Assembly: GCF_003353065.1 (NCBI RefSeq) | Contig: NZ_CP027806.1 | Location: 2,934,501-2,998,500, forward strand | Reading direction: 5' to 3' | From: Cyclonatronum proteinivorum | Lineage (GTDB): Bacteria > Bacteroidota > Rhodothermia > Balneolales > Cyclonatronaceae | DNA length: 64,000 bases | Shown here: positions 8,141 to 17,462 of the stretch, piece after piece | How the letters are laid out: the number at the start of each line of letters is the position of its first letter | How positions within the stretch are numbered: the first letter of the stretch is position 1 | Program-made: the position numbers and the translations under genes | Notes under the pieces: model-generated | Seen by the model: only the letters and a program-made list of their open reading frames with translations | Told to the model about the DNA's origin: nothing | Databases searched by the model: none

Positions 8141-9422
8141 ATTTGTGATTGAGGGCGGCGTACCGCTGAAGGGTGAAATCCGAATCAGTGGTTCAAAAAA
8201 TGCCGCCCTTCCGCTTATGGCCGCCGCTTTACTTGCCGACGGGAAAACGACCCTGCGAAACATACCGGCCCTGCACGATATTCTTACCTTTAATAATGTG
8301 ATGCGTGTTACGGGGGCACGGGTTGAATTCGAGGCCGCTTCTGAAACCCTGACCATCGATCCGGAGAATATTTACTATCCGGAGGCGCCGTACGAACTCG
8401 TGCGTAAAATGCGCGCTTCCTTTTATATGCTCGGTGCTTTACTTGGCCGTGGCGGATACGCGCGGGTTTCCCTGCCGGGCGGATGTGCCTGGGGGCCCCG
8501 GCCGGTTGACCTGCACCTTGAGGGTATGAAAGCCTTCGGGGCAAACATCCGGCTGGAAGAAGGGTATGTCGTTGCCGAACTGCCGGAAAAAGCGAACGGA
8601 CTCAGCGGAGGGCAGTACAAACTGAGCCCTTCGAGCGTAGGCGCGACGGTCAACTTGTTGCTTGCTACCGTGAAAGGTACCGCAACTGCCGTTATTGAAA
8701 ATGCGGCCAAAGAGCCTGATGTGGTACAGCTGTGTCATTTTCTTACCCAAATGGGAGCAAACATTGATGGAATCGGCACGTCCACCCTGCGCATTCAGGG
8801 CGTAAGCAGCCTGAAAGGCGTAACCTTTGACAATGCCCCTGACCGCATTGAAACGGGTACCTTCATGATTCTCGCGGCAATGCACCCTGAATCGCAGCTC
8901 ACGCTCACCAATACGGCCCCCGACGACCTTGGCTTTTTCACCGACTGGTTCAGGAAAACCGGGGCAGAAATTACCATTGAAGGCAGCAGCATTCACCTTA
9001 AGGCCCCCCAAACCATTCAGCCGGTCTCCGTTATCACCGAAATCTACCCGGGCTTCCCGACCGACCTGCAGGCACAGTGGGCAACACTGATGACGCAGGC
9101 CGAAGGCGAGTCGCATGTTACGGATACCATCTACCCGGACCGTTTCAGCTATGTGCCCGAACTTGCGCGACTTGGCGCAAACATCAAAGTGCGCAACAAC
9201 ACCGCTGTGATTAAAGGCAAAACACCGCTGAGCGGTACTTCCATCATGAGCACCGACCTTCGGGCAAGCGTAAGCCTTGTGATGGCGGCTATGTGCGCAA
9301 GCGGACGCTCAGAAGTCCTGCGGGTCTATCATCTCGACCGCGGATACGCAAGGCTGGAAGAAAAACTCAATCAGGCAGGTGCCCGCATTACGCGTGTAAA
9401 CGGCGATGTTGAAGAAGCCTGA
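8133..9422 (+). CDS. murA: UDP-N-acetylglucosamine 1-carboxyvinyltransferase
   Basis: First committed step of peptidoglycan synthesis: transfer of enolpyruvate from PEP to UDP-GlcNAc in the cytoplasm. The fold is the two-domain EPSP-like barrel, with catalytic Cys in LPGGCAWGPRPVDLHLEG, the conserved N terminus DKFVIEGG with GSKNAALPLMAAALL, and YPGFPTDLQAQ carrying the general-base Asp. Length is about 429 aa, normal. I chose the TTG at 8133 because it gives the family-typical MDKFVIEGG; the upstream ATG at 8097 would lie 44 bp inside the biotin carrier gene. The 8-bp overlap suggests coupling. The cysteine form should be fosfomycin-sensitive. Confidence 0.93.
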   Translation: MDKFVIEGGVPLKGEIRISGSKNAALPLMAAALLADGKTTLRNIPALHDILTFNNVMRVTGARVEFEAASETLTIDPENIYYPEAPYELVRKMRASFYMLGALLGRGGYARVSLPGGCAWGPRPVDLHLEGMKAFGANIRLEEGYVVAELPEKANGLSGGQYKLSPSSVGATVNLLLATVKGTATAVIENAAKEPDVVQLCHFLTQMGANIDGIGTSTLRIQGVSSLKGVTFDNAPDRIETGTFMILAAMHPESQLTLTNTAPDDLGFFTDWFRKTGAEITIEGSSIHLKAPQTIQPVSVITEIYPGFPTDLQAQWATLMTQAEGESHVTDTIYPDRFSYVPELARLGANIKVRNNTAVIKGKTPLSGTSIMSTDLRASVSLVMAAMCASGRSEVLRVYHLDRGYARLEEKLNQAGARITRVNGDVEEA

Positions 9423-9910
9423 TTCCTGATTCTTCCGTTTAAAATACTGTGATTGGACTGTTTACTAAAGACAGCTATATCCCGTATATTAAAGAATGAA
9501 TTTTCTTTTCCTGACATTTTGCTGCCTGATTATCGTGTGCACAGCCGCTGTTTTGCGGTCTGTGAGCATGCGCTTTCATGCAGCAGCTGTCACTACCGGT
9601 CAGCATTTAACATCCTGCAGAACAGCTGTTCAGGATGTTCCTACAAACCCAACCCGGCTGCCGGAAACCAAAGGCTATCGTTTCAAAACGTTTGCAGATA
9701 CCCTTTGTAAAAGCGATTCCAAACCTTGTAATACGCTTTATTTTAACAGAAATTTGTACAAAGCGGGTAACGCTTCCCTGTTCAGCCCTGAAAGCTTCAC
9801 AAAAAACTATTTCTCTTCATTTTTTTCTGGTTCTTTGAAACTTCAGTGTTCAGCTTATGCACCTGACAGGTGTACCGTTCTCCGCTTTAAGCATGCGGAT
9901 TTAATTTTTA
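9423..9910 (+). other. Long non-coding leader before the RNase E/G gene
   Basis: 488 bp without a convincing gene. A short open frame at 9496-9978 begins like a signal peptide but overlaps the RNase gene by 68 bp and has a poor protein composition, so I treat it as chance. A small hairpin CACCTGACAGGTG lies about 50 bp before the RNase start. If transcription begins near 9497, the leader is about 410 nt. Confidence 0.4.
9461..9490 (+). promoter_or_regulatory. Candidate sigma-70-like promoter
   Basis: TTTACT at 9461-9466, an 18-bp spacer and TATATT at 9485-9490. The same -10 hexamer precedes several other genes in this window. It would drive the RNase E/G gene with a long leader. Confidence 0.4.
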
Positions 9911-12900
9911 ATGGACAATCAAATAGTAATACATGCAGCGGGTTCGCAGAAGCGGATTGCGCTCATCGAAAATGGTGAATTAGCCCAATTTTTTATTGAA
10001 TCACCTGAGAACCGACGTTCTGTTGGTGATATTTATCTCGCACAGGTCCACAAAGTGATGAGCGGCATTCGTGCCAGCTTCATCGACCTGAGCACCCCCA
10101 AAGACGGCTTCCTGCACTACTCCGATCTCGGAGAGCACCTTGAAGCCTATCTTTCCATGCTGAACGGTCGTGACAGCATACCAAAAAAAGCCAGCGAAGA
10201 ATTGCTGCAGTTCCGGCAGCTGATGGCCAAGAATGAAGTCAAAAATATGACTTCTAAAGATCAGACCATGCACGAGCAGAATCTACTCGGTGCGCTGTTG
10301 AAGCCGGGTCAGAAGGTGATGGTGCAGGTCGTTAAAGAGCCTATCGGCAGCAAAGGACCGCGTGTTTCAACCGATATCACCCTTGCCGGTCGTTTTCTGG
10401 TTCTCATCCCCTTTGGTGACTATGTAGCCGTATCAAAAAGAATCCGCTCCTACAAGGAAAGAAGACGGCTGAAAGGGATCATCAGCGAAATGCTGCCCAA
10501 CGGCTTTGGCGTGATTGTACGCACGGTTGCAGAAGGTCAGGCTGATGATGTACTTCGGGAAGACCTGAAAGATTTGCACGACAAGTGGGTGAATATGCAG
10601 GAAAAGCTGAAGACAGCCAAACCCACTGCCTTGCTGCACCGCGACCTTGACATGACCGAGAGCCTGATTCGGGATTTGTTCTCCAAAAATTACGAGCGGA
10701 TTCTCGTTGATGATACCGAGACCTTTAAGTCTATTAAAGGCTACATCGGCAGGGTCGCGCCGTCCATGGTGAAAAACGTGGAACAGTACAAAGGCAGGGA
10801 TCACGTTTTCGATCACATGAACATCTCCCGGGATGTCAATTCCATTTTCAGTCCAAGGGTGAAAATGCCCAGCGGCGGATACCTGATTTTTGAGCAGACC
10901 GAAGCCATGTATGTAGTTGATGTGAACTCAGGACGCTATGCCGCCAAGAAAGCACAGGAAGACAATTCCCTGAAAACCAATCTCGAAGCAGCCCGCGAAA
11001 TTGCCAAACAGCTGCGGCTCAGGGATATCGGGGGAATCATTGTCGTTGATTTTATCGATTTGCAGCAGGACGCCAATCGGAAAAAGATTTACGACGAAAT
11101 CAAAAAAGAATTCAAGAAAGACCGGGCCAAAACCAATATCCTGCCGATGTCCGATTTTGGACTCATGCAGATCACACGACAGCGGATTCGTCCGAGTGTT
11201 GTGAAATCAGTCTCCAAGGTTTGCCCGATGTGCGGGGGCAGCGGCAGTATTGTTTCCGAAAGCACCCTCCTCTCCGACATTGAAGCATGGCTCAGCAAGT
11301 TCAGCAACAGCTATTCGTACCGCTCGGTTGATCTGTATGTGAATCCGTTCTTCCACTCGGTATTGTTACAGGGCGTAATCAGCACCCGCGTAAAATGGAT
11401 GTTCAAATTCTTCCGACGGATTACCATTCTGCCGGATGAAACCATTTCCCTGAATGATTTCAAGGCGACCCTGCACGGCTCTGAATTTGATATTCATGAG
11501 ACGGTATCCAATGGTGATTCCATCGAAGAAGCCATCAAAGAAAACGAGAAAAACCTCGCCGAACTTGAGAGCGGCGGACGCAAAAACACCGATCTCCTCG
11601 ATATTTACAAGAAAAACGGGCGCAAGAACGGCAATGAGACCAACGGTCAGCAGCGCCGCTCCCCGAATCGTGATGACGCGCAGGGCAGCCGCAATGATGG
11701 TCGCAGCGGATCAGCAAACCGCCGTTCAGGCTCTCAAAATCAGAATCAGAACCAGTCGCAGTCGCAGGACGACGGGCAGGAACGCGGCCGCAAGCGCCCC
11801 GCAGCCGTCAGAATTACGCCTCAGGGCCGGTCTAACAACAAGCTTAAATCGAAGTACTACAAATCCGGCGGCGATGATGATACCAAGGGTTATTCCGATA
11901 ATGATAGTCAGCAGCGCTCTAACCGGAATACTTCTTCCGGGTCGCAGCAGCAGGCGGACTCCAAGCCGCAGAAGCCGGACGCGCCCGAAGTAGCGAAGGC
12001 ACACGCCAAAGAAGAAGTGCCCAATGCCCTTGATGTCGCAAAAGCACACGCAAAGGAAGATGTACCCAACGCACTTGATATAGCAAAAGCACACGCCCGC
12101 AAAGTGCAGCGCGAAGAAACATCCGAAGAGAAAAAGGACGCGGTATCCCAATCCGACAGTTCCACTGATCAAACCGGCCCTGCCGCAGGGGATGGCGCAA
12201 CGGTGCAAACCAAGGATGAGTCCGCACAAACGACCGCTTCAGACAGCAAACAGGCTGAAACTGAAAGCCGTCAGGCGGATTCCACTGCCGATAAACAGCA
12301 GACGCCTGAAACAGATGAAGCACAGGAAACCAAGCCGGCTCAGGGACGTGAGCAAGCAGGTCAACCCGCTGCGGAATCAGCTGAACAGGCAAGCTCAGAC
12401 ACCAAATATGATGAAGACGCTGCCGGCTCCGATGGTGCAAAGCCCAAGCTCAAGGCGCCCAAAAGAGTGAAGCGTGCCCCCCGCGCCGGCGGTAAAAAGG
12501 TGATGGCGAAACCGCCTAAAACCAAAAAGTCGGGCGACAACAAAGAAGACAGCCCGGAAGCTGACGCGGAGAAGACTTCCAATGAACAGCCGCCAAAAGG
12601 CAAAACCGTCAAGACTTCACTCAGTGACGCGAAAGCCGCCAAGTTGCGTGAAATGGACGAACTGAAGGCAAAGCTTTCTGAAGAAACCTTTCGCAAGCCC
12701 GCAGCAGTGAGCGCACAGGACGACAAAAAAACGACGGTTGTCACGAAAACGGTAACACCCCGCAAACCGGCAGCGGCAGACAAACCCGCTAAGGGTGCAA
12801 AGTCCGAAGTGTCCAAAGCTACCCCTGATACTGATTCAGCTTCGGCGGCTTCACCTGCCCCTAAAGACAGTCAGGACCCCTCCGCACCGCCAACGGAAAA

Positions 12901-12922
12901 GGCAGAAGATCGCGACAATTAG
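9911..12922 (+). CDS. rng: Ribonuclease E/G family endoribonuclease with long disordered tail
   Basis: Single-strand endoribonuclease for rRNA maturation and mRNA decay. An S1 RNA-binding domain lies at about residues 35-130 (VGDIYLAQVHKVMSGIRASFIDL). The catalytic domain has its two metal-binding aspartates in VVDVNSGRY (about residue 335) and IIVVDFIDLQ (about 380), and the zinc-link motif CPMCGGSG lies near 440. From about residue 560 to 1003 the protein is low-complexity, rich in S, Q, D, E, K and A. It includes three near-identical 16-residue repeats built on VAKAHAKE-VPNALD (nucleotides about 11990-12105) and a lysine/proline-rich end. The catalytic half is RNase G-sized; the tail recalls the degradosome scaffold of RNase E by architecture, not by sequence. 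Confidence 0.92.
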   Translation: MDNQIVIHAAGSQKRIALIENGELAQFFIESPENRRSVGDIYLAQVHKVMSGIRASFIDLSTPKDGFLHYSDLGEHLEAYLSMLNGRDSIPKKASEELLQFRQLMAKNEVKNMTSKDQTMHEQNLLGALLKPGQKVMVQVVKEPIGSKGPRVSTDITLAGRFLVLIPFGDYVAVSKRIRSYKERRRLKGIISEMLPNGFGVIVRTVAEGQADDVLREDLKDLHDKWVNMQEKLKTAKPTALLHRDLDMTESLIRDLFSKNYERILVDDTETFKSIKGYIGRVAPSMVKNVEQYKGRDHVFDHMNISRDVNSIFSPRVKMPSGGYLIFEQTEAMYVVDVNSGRYAAKKAQEDNSLKTNLEAAREIAKQLRLRDIGGIIVVDFIDLQQDANRKKIYDEIKKEFKKDRAKTNILPMSDFGLMQITRQRIRPSVVKSVSKVCPMCGGSGSIVSESTLLSDIEAWLSKFSNSYSYRSVDLYVNPFFHSVLLQGVISTRVKWMFKFFRRITILPDETISLNDFKATLHGSEFDIHETVSNGDSIEEAIKENEKNLAELESGGRKNTDLLDIYKKNGRKNGNETNGQQRRSPNRDDAQGSRNDGRSGSANRRSGSQNQNQNQSQSQDDGQERGRKRPAAVRITPQGRSNNKLKSKYYKSGGDDDTKGYSDNDSQQRSNRNTSSGSQQQADSKPQKPDAPEVAKAHAKEEVPNALDVAKAHAKEDVPNALDIAKAHARKVQREETSEEKKDAVSQSDSSTDQTGPAAGDGATVQTKDESAQTTASDSKQAETESRQADSTADKQQTPETDEAQETKPAQGREQAGQPAAESAEQASSDTKYDEDAAGSDGAKPKLKAPKRVKRAPRAGGKKVMAKPPKTKKSGDNKEDSPEADAEKTSNEQPPKGKTVKTSLSDAKAAKLREMDELKAKLSEETFRKPAAVSAQDDKKTTVVTKTVTPRKPAAADKPAKGAKSEVSKATPDTDSASAASPAPKDSQDPSAPPTEKAEDRDN

Positions 12923-12947
12923 GAACCTTTAAGCCCGTAATTTAACC

Positions 12948-12984
12948 AAAAGCTGCAAATGGCACGACCTTTGCAGCTTTTGTG
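12948..12984 (+). terminator. Rho-independent terminator after the RNase E/G gene
   Basis: A perfect 12-bp stem (AAAAGCTGCAAA with TTTGCAGCTTTT), a 10-nt loop and a T-rich tail. It overlaps the far-upstream alternative hslV start at 12959, arguing against that start. Confidence 0.8.
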
Positions 12985-13033
12985 CTTTCAATCAACCGGA
13001 CTTCATAACCCGCATACCCACGAATTAAACCCT

Positions 13034-13570
13034 ATGCATATTCATGCCACCACCGTAATCGGTGTGATCCATAACGGCAAAGCCGCAATCTGCGGCGACG
13101 GTCAGGCAACCCTTGACAAAACAGTACTTAAATCAACCGTCCAGAAAGTTAGAAGTCTGCACAACGGCAAAATACTTGCCGGATTTGCCGGCTCTACGGC
13201 AGACGCCTTCACCCTTTTTGAAAAATTCGAAGAGAAACTCAATCAATACAGCGGACAGTTTGAACGGGCTGCCATTGAGCTCGCCCGGGAATGGCGCACA
13301 GATCAGTATCTGCGCAAGCTCGAAGCCCTACTGATCGTGCTCAACAGCGAAAAGGGTCTCCTTATTTCTGGTCAGGGCGATGTTATCGAACCCGAAGACA
13401 ATATTCTCACCATCGGCAGCGGCGGCTCATTTGCCCTAAGCGCGGCCCGGGTGTTAAAAAAGCACGCCCCTCAAATGAGTGCAAAACAAATCGCGGAAGA
13501 AGCCATTCGCACCGCTGCAGACATCGATATTTATACCAATCACAATTTAACGACCTTAGAAATTGGCTGA
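13034..13570 (+). CDS. hslV: ATP-dependent protease peptidase subunit HslV
   Basis: Proteasome-like N-terminal threonine peptidase; forms a double hexamer and works with the HslU unfoldase in the cytoplasm. The ATG at 13034 gives MHIHATTVIGV, so removal of a five-residue propeptide exposes the nucleophile Thr of TTVIGV. It is followed by AAICGDGQATL and the conserved GSGGSFALSAARVL near residue 125. Length is 178 aa, normal. The gene overlaps hslU by 8 bp. Confidence 0.95.
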   Translation: MHIHATTVIGVIHNGKAAICGDGQATLDKTVLKSTVQKVRSLHNGKILAGFAGSTADAFTLFEKFEEKLNQYSGQFERAAIELAREWRTDQYLRKLEALLIVLNSEKGLLISGQGDVIEPEDNILTIGSGGSFALSAARVLKKHAPQMSAKQIAEEAIRTAADIDIYTNHNLTTLEIG

Positions 13571-14993
13571 ATCAACGAAACTCCAGGCACATAAACTCGA
13601 TCACCTCACGCCCCAACAAATTGTTGCTTCCCTTGATCAGTTCATCATCGGACAAAAAGCAGCAAAGAAAAGCGTAGCCATCGCCCTCAGAAACCGCTGG
13701 CGCCGCATGAATGCCGGGGACAGCATACGCGATGAGATCCTTCCGAACAACATCATCCTGATCGGTCCTACAGGGGTAGGAAAAACAGAAATCGCGCGCC
13801 GGCTTGCCAAACTCGCGCGGGCACCCTTCATCAAAGTAGAAGCCACCAAGTTTACCGAAGTCGGCTACGTTGGCCGGGATGTGGAATCCATGATCCGCGA
13901 TCTTACCGAAATCAGCATTGGGATTGTGAAGCAGGAAATGCGTGATAACGTAAAGCCACGGGCTGAAGAAATGGTTGAAGAACGCATTCTTGACATCCTC
14001 ATCCCGCCGCTTTCCAAAAAGCGCAGCACAAACAACTACAACAAAAGCACAACCGCAGGGCAGGAAGTCGGCTTTAACGCTGCCACGGCAAGTGATGAAG
14101 AACTCAATGAGCGCACCCGCGAGAAGTTTCGGCAGAAGCTTGCCAACGGAGAACTTGAAGAGCGCGAAATAGAGCTTCACGTAAAAGCAAGCAGCGGCTC
14201 AACCATGCAAATTTTTGGTCCGCAGGGCATGGAAGAAATGGGGATGAACCTGCAGGATATGCTGGGCAACCTCATGCCTCAGAAAACCAAAAAGCGGAAA
14301 ATGAAAATCAAAAATGCGCGGCAGCACCTGTTTCAGGAAGAAGCCGAAAAGCTCATCGACCATGAGTCGGCGGTTCAGATCGCGCTCGACCGCGTGCAGA
14401 GCACCGGCATTGTCTTTTTGGATGAAATCGACAAAATAGCGGGCAACTCATCCAAATCCGGCGGACCCGATGTGTCGAGACAGGGTGTACAGCGCGACCT
14501 TCTTCCTATTGTTGAAGGCTCTACCGTTACCACCAAATACGGCATGGTAAAGACCGATCACATCCTGTTCATTGCCTCCGGTGCTTTCAACGTCGCCAAA
14601 CCCAGCGACCTCATTCCGGAACTGCAGGGACGCTTCCCCATTCGTGTAGAAATGGATTCCCTCACCGAAGAAGATTTCTACCAAATCCTGACGACGCCCA
14701 AAAATGCGCTCACCATTCAGTATCAGGCCATGATGAAATCCGAAGGCATAGACCTGACGTTCACGGACGAAGCCCTGCGCGAAATTGCAAAAATTGCGGC
14801 CAACGTAAACCACGATGTTGAAAACATTGGTGCGCGCAGGCTGCACACCATCCTTTCAACCGTGCTCGAAGAACTCCTCTACGCCGTCCCGGACGACATC
14901 AGCGAAGGTACCATCCATATCGACCGCGATTATGTCAGCAAACAGCTCGATCAGATCGTTACGGACAAAGACCTCAGTCAGTTTATCCTGTAA
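13563..14993 (+). CDS. hslU: HslU ATPase unfoldase
   Basis: AAA+ unfoldase that feeds substrates to HslV. Walker A is GPTGVGKTEIARRLAKL at about residue 67, followed by the pore motif GYVGRDVESM, the Walker B VFLDEIDKI near 285, the sensor region and the C-terminal ...DLSQFIL that docks into HslV. At 476 aa it is slightly longer than E. coli HslU because of the intermediate domain (about residues 150-240). The start is TTG at 13563 inside the hslV stop region (TTGGCTGA), which implies coupled translation and matched subunit synthesis. Confidence 0.95.
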   Translation: MAESTKLQAHKLDHLTPQQIVASLDQFIIGQKAAKKSVAIALRNRWRRMNAGDSIRDEILPNNIILIGPTGVGKTEIARRLAKLARAPFIKVEATKFTEVGYVGRDVESMIRDLTEISIGIVKQEMRDNVKPRAEEMVEERILDILIPPLSKKRSTNNYNKSTTAGQEVGFNAATASDEELNERTREKFRQKLANGELEEREIELHVKASSGSTMQIFGPQGMEEMGMNLQDMLGNLMPQKTKKRKMKIKNARQHLFQEEAEKLIDHESAVQIALDRVQSTGIVFLDEIDKIAGNSSKSGGPDVSRQGVQRDLLPIVEGSTVTTKYGMVKTDHILFIASGAFNVAKPSDLIPELQGRFPIRVEMDSLTEEDFYQILTTPKNALTIQYQAMMKSEGIDLTFTDEALREIAKIAANVNHDVENIGARRLHTILSTVLEELLYAVPDDISEGTIHIDRDYVSKQLDQIVTDKDLSQFIL

Positions 14994-15011
14994 ACACAGC
15001 ACAGGCACTAT

Positions 15012-15046
15012 AAAAACGGCTCAGCGTACCAACTGAGCCGTTTTTT
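15012..15046 (+). terminator. Rho-independent terminator after hslVU
   Basis: AAAACGGCTCAG pairs with CTGAGCCGTTTT around an 8-nt loop, followed by six T. Confidence 0.9.
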
Positions 15047-15225
15047 GTATATGGGGCAAAAAAACTTTCCACACGGCTGTTTTCCTGTTGCCTGATTCTT
15101 TTTATATGAAACGAACAACAAAGCCGTTACCGTTAAAATTGACATCACCCTTGATATTTGCCTGATGAATTCTCACATTAAGCAAATTCAGCCCATACCT
15201 ATCAAAGCAGTTCTAACATATTTCA

Positions 15226-17109
15226 ATGATTAAAAGATTTTTCGCGTCCGGTCTGACAGGTTTAGTATTGCTCTCAGCTTTATGGCTCTTTGGTTTCGAT
15301 AAAGTTTTTGTAGGCAATGAAACCAATCACGAACACAACCTTCAAAAATACATTCAGACGCAGCGTTGGATTTTAAACAACTACGTGGATGAAGTTGAAG
15401 CCAACGTCCTGTTTAAAGACAGCATGCGCGGCATGGTCAGCAACATCGGCGACTCCACTTTCAGCATTGCCGGCACCCCTATCGATACGACCTTTGCCGA
15501 CCTTCGCGTAAACGACATCCGCGAATCAGCGGTACGGTTTGAGCGCGCCTACACTTTCATCAATCAGAACTTCCCTGATCTTGATATGAATGAGATGACA
15601 GAGCACGCACTTCGCGGGATGTTCACCTCCCTCGATCCGTACACCGACTATATTGATCCGCAACAATCAGACCGGGTGCGTGAAAACTTCGCCGGACGCT
15701 TTCAGGGTATTGGCGTTCAATTTGACATCATCGCAGACAGCATTACCGTCATATCAGCCATTTCCGGCGGACCAAGTGACGTTCTCGGGATTCGCTCGGG
15801 TGACCGCATTGTTTCCATCGACGACGAAAACGCGGTTGGCTTTTCTCAGGAAGACGTTCTCAGCTCACTGCGCGGCCCCAAAGGCTCCGTTGTTCGCGTT
15901 GGAATTGTGCGCCCCGGAAGCCGCAACATCATGAACTTCAACATCACGCGCGATGACATCCCGCTGTTTACCGTTGACACCTCGTACAAACTCGATGAGC
16001 GTACCGGCTACATCAAAATCAACCGCTTTGCGCAAACGACCTTCGACGAATTCATGGAAGCCATGGAAGGCCTCAAAGCGCTCGGCATGGAACGTCTCGT
16101 CATTGATCTTCGCAACAACCCCGGCGGTTTCCTCGATCAGGCCGTACGCATTACCAGTGAGTTCTTCCCGCGCAACACCAAACTCGTAAGCACGCGCAGC
16201 CGCCATGCGAGATTTAGTCAGGAGTACAGAACCCGCACCAACGGACGCTTTCAGGAAATTCCGCTCATGGTGCTCATTAACGAAGGCTCTGCCTCCGGAA
16301 GCGAAATCCTGGCAGGAGCCATTCAGGATAACGACCGCGGCCTCATTGTCGGGCGGCGCACCTTCGGCAAAGGTCTCGTACAGCAACAGTACGAGCTTGT
16401 TGATCAAAGCTTCATCCGCGTTACCATCTCCCGCTACTACACGCCCTCCGGACGCCTCATTCAGAAGCCCTTCAATCAGGGCCGTGAAGAATACGCGCTC
16501 GAAATCCACACCCGCGACCGCGACGCAAGCACCGATGTAGCCAACTTCATCAGCAACCTGCCCGATTCCCTCGTGTATCAAACCCTTGCCGGTCGCACCG
16601 TATTCGGCGGCGGCGGTATCGTACCCGATCACATCATTCAGGCCGACACAACCCGAAGCTACGTGCTTGGGTTTATGCGCCAAAACAATGTCGGTTTTGA
16701 GTTTGTAAGGGGATTCCTCGATGAAGGCTACGATGATTTCCGCAGCGAATGGGGAGACGACTTCGATCGCTTCAGAGCCGATTTCAGCTGGTCAGCCGAC
16801 CAAATGGATAACTTCTGGGACCGCATGTTCGAAGCCGGCCTCGTCCTCAGCGACACAACGGAAACGACTTTCTCAAAAGATGACAAACTGTTCATCAATC
16901 CCGATCTCGTAGAAGCTGACCGATGGATTCCGCCGGCAGCAACCAAAGCCGAACTCGCCCGCCAAATCTGGGGGCAGGCCGAATACTTCCCCGTATTCAA
17001 CGATCTGTTCGACACAACGCTCCATCAGGCCATGGACCTCTGGTTCGAAGTTGAACAGCTCAAAGCCCTCGTACGAAACCTCAGTCAGGAAAGCCCGCAA
17101 GACGGCTGA
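15226..17109 (+). CDS. ctpA: S41-family C-terminal processing peptidase
   Basis: Periplasmic serine protease with a Ser-Lys dyad that trims or degrades proteins from their C termini. Residues 1-25 form a signal/anchor. An N-terminal helical region with LRGMFTSLDPYTDYIDP precedes the PDZ domain (about 150-230, GIGVQFDIIADSITVISAI), and the S41 core (about 250-450) follows. The nucleophile is in NEGSASGSEILAGAI and the lysine in GRRTFGKGLVQ. A ~180-aa C-terminal extension (DUF-like, acidic and aromatic) follows. 627 aa in total. The gene is monocistronic between two terminators. Confidence 0.92.
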   Translation: MIKRFFASGLTGLVLLSALWLFGFDKVFVGNETNHEHNLQKYIQTQRWILNNYVDEVEANVLFKDSMRGMVSNIGDSTFSIAGTPIDTTFADLRVNDIRESAVRFERAYTFINQNFPDLDMNEMTEHALRGMFTSLDPYTDYIDPQQSDRVRENFAGRFQGIGVQFDIIADSITVISAISGGPSDVLGIRSGDRIVSIDDENAVGFSQEDVLSSLRGPKGSVVRVGIVRPGSRNIMNFNITRDDIPLFTVDTSYKLDERTGYIKINRFAQTTFDEFMEAMEGLKALGMERLVIDLRNNPGGFLDQAVRITSEFFPRNTKLVSTRSRHARFSQEYRTRTNGRFQEIPLMVLINEGSASGSEILAGAIQDNDRGLIVGRRTFGKGLVQQQYELVDQSFIRVTISRYYTPSGRLIQKPFNQGREEYALEIHTRDRDASTDVANFISNLPDSLVYQTLAGRTVFGGGGIVPDHIIQADTTRSYVLGFMRQNNVGFEFVRGFLDEGYDDFRSEWGDDFDRFRADFSWSADQMDNFWDRMFEAGLVLSDTTETTFSKDDKLFINPDLVEADRWIPPAATKAELARQIWGQAEYFPVFNDLFDTTLHQAMDLWFEVEQLKALVRNLSQESPQDG

Positions 17110-17136
17110 CCCGACAACAAATGACAATGACATCAC

Positions 17137-17171
17137 AAAATCCCGCATAGCTTGCTGTGCGGGATTTTTTT
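17137..17171 (+). terminator. Rho-independent terminator after the S41 protease gene
   Basis: AAAATCCCGCA and TGCGGGATTTT flank a short loop and are followed by a run of T. Confidence 0.88.
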
Positions 17172-17233
17172 TGTTCTCCGCCACGCAGGTCCAACATTAA
17201 ACCCTGAGCGCAACTGCCCGGCATTTCCGGTCT

Positions 17234-17324
17234 TTATTTTTTTGGGGGAAACTCCGTGAACATCACGGTCTTTCGTGACAGATCAGGGCCTCCCAAGTCA
17301 AAGACAGGTCCCTTGCTTTTTTTT
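17234..17324 (+). repeat. Dispersed ~85-bp repeat, copy A
   Basis: Begins with a T tract and GGGGGAAACTCC, then GAACATCACGGTCT, and ends GTCCCTTGCTTTTT. Copies B (18712-18799), C (25552-25629), D (split by the IS) and E (42818-42904) share these blocks. A and B are in opposite orientations on either side of the hydrolase gene. This copy has an internal CCGTGA/TCACGG palindrome. Confidence 0.75.
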
Positions 17325-17389
17325 CCGCAGCACCGCCATCAGGGGAAACTGAAAAGTACCGGTCAAACTAAATTAAACCGGACTTTATA

Positions 17390-17418
17390 CAGACAGCTGC
17401 GTCAGCTTTGGTTATATT
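17390..17418 (+). promoter_or_regulatory. Candidate promoter of the alpha/beta hydrolase gene
   Basis: CAGACA at 17390-17395, a 17-bp spacer and TATATT at 17413-17418, 45 bp before the ATG at 17463. It supports that start over the upstream in-frame codon at 17256, which lies in repeat A. Confidence 0.4.
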
Positions 17419-17462
17419 TCAACCCCCATTCTTCAACTGACCCTTTCTGCCGCTACACCTTC

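Noticed and set aside
9496-9978. 160-codon open frame with a signal-like start
   Set aside because: Overlaps the RNase E/G start by 68 bp, begins only 6 bp after a -10 box and has an unbalanced composition.
12959-13033. 25-codon N-terminal extension of hslV
   Set aside because: Lies in the preceding terminator and would bury the nucleophile threonine behind a 30-residue leader.
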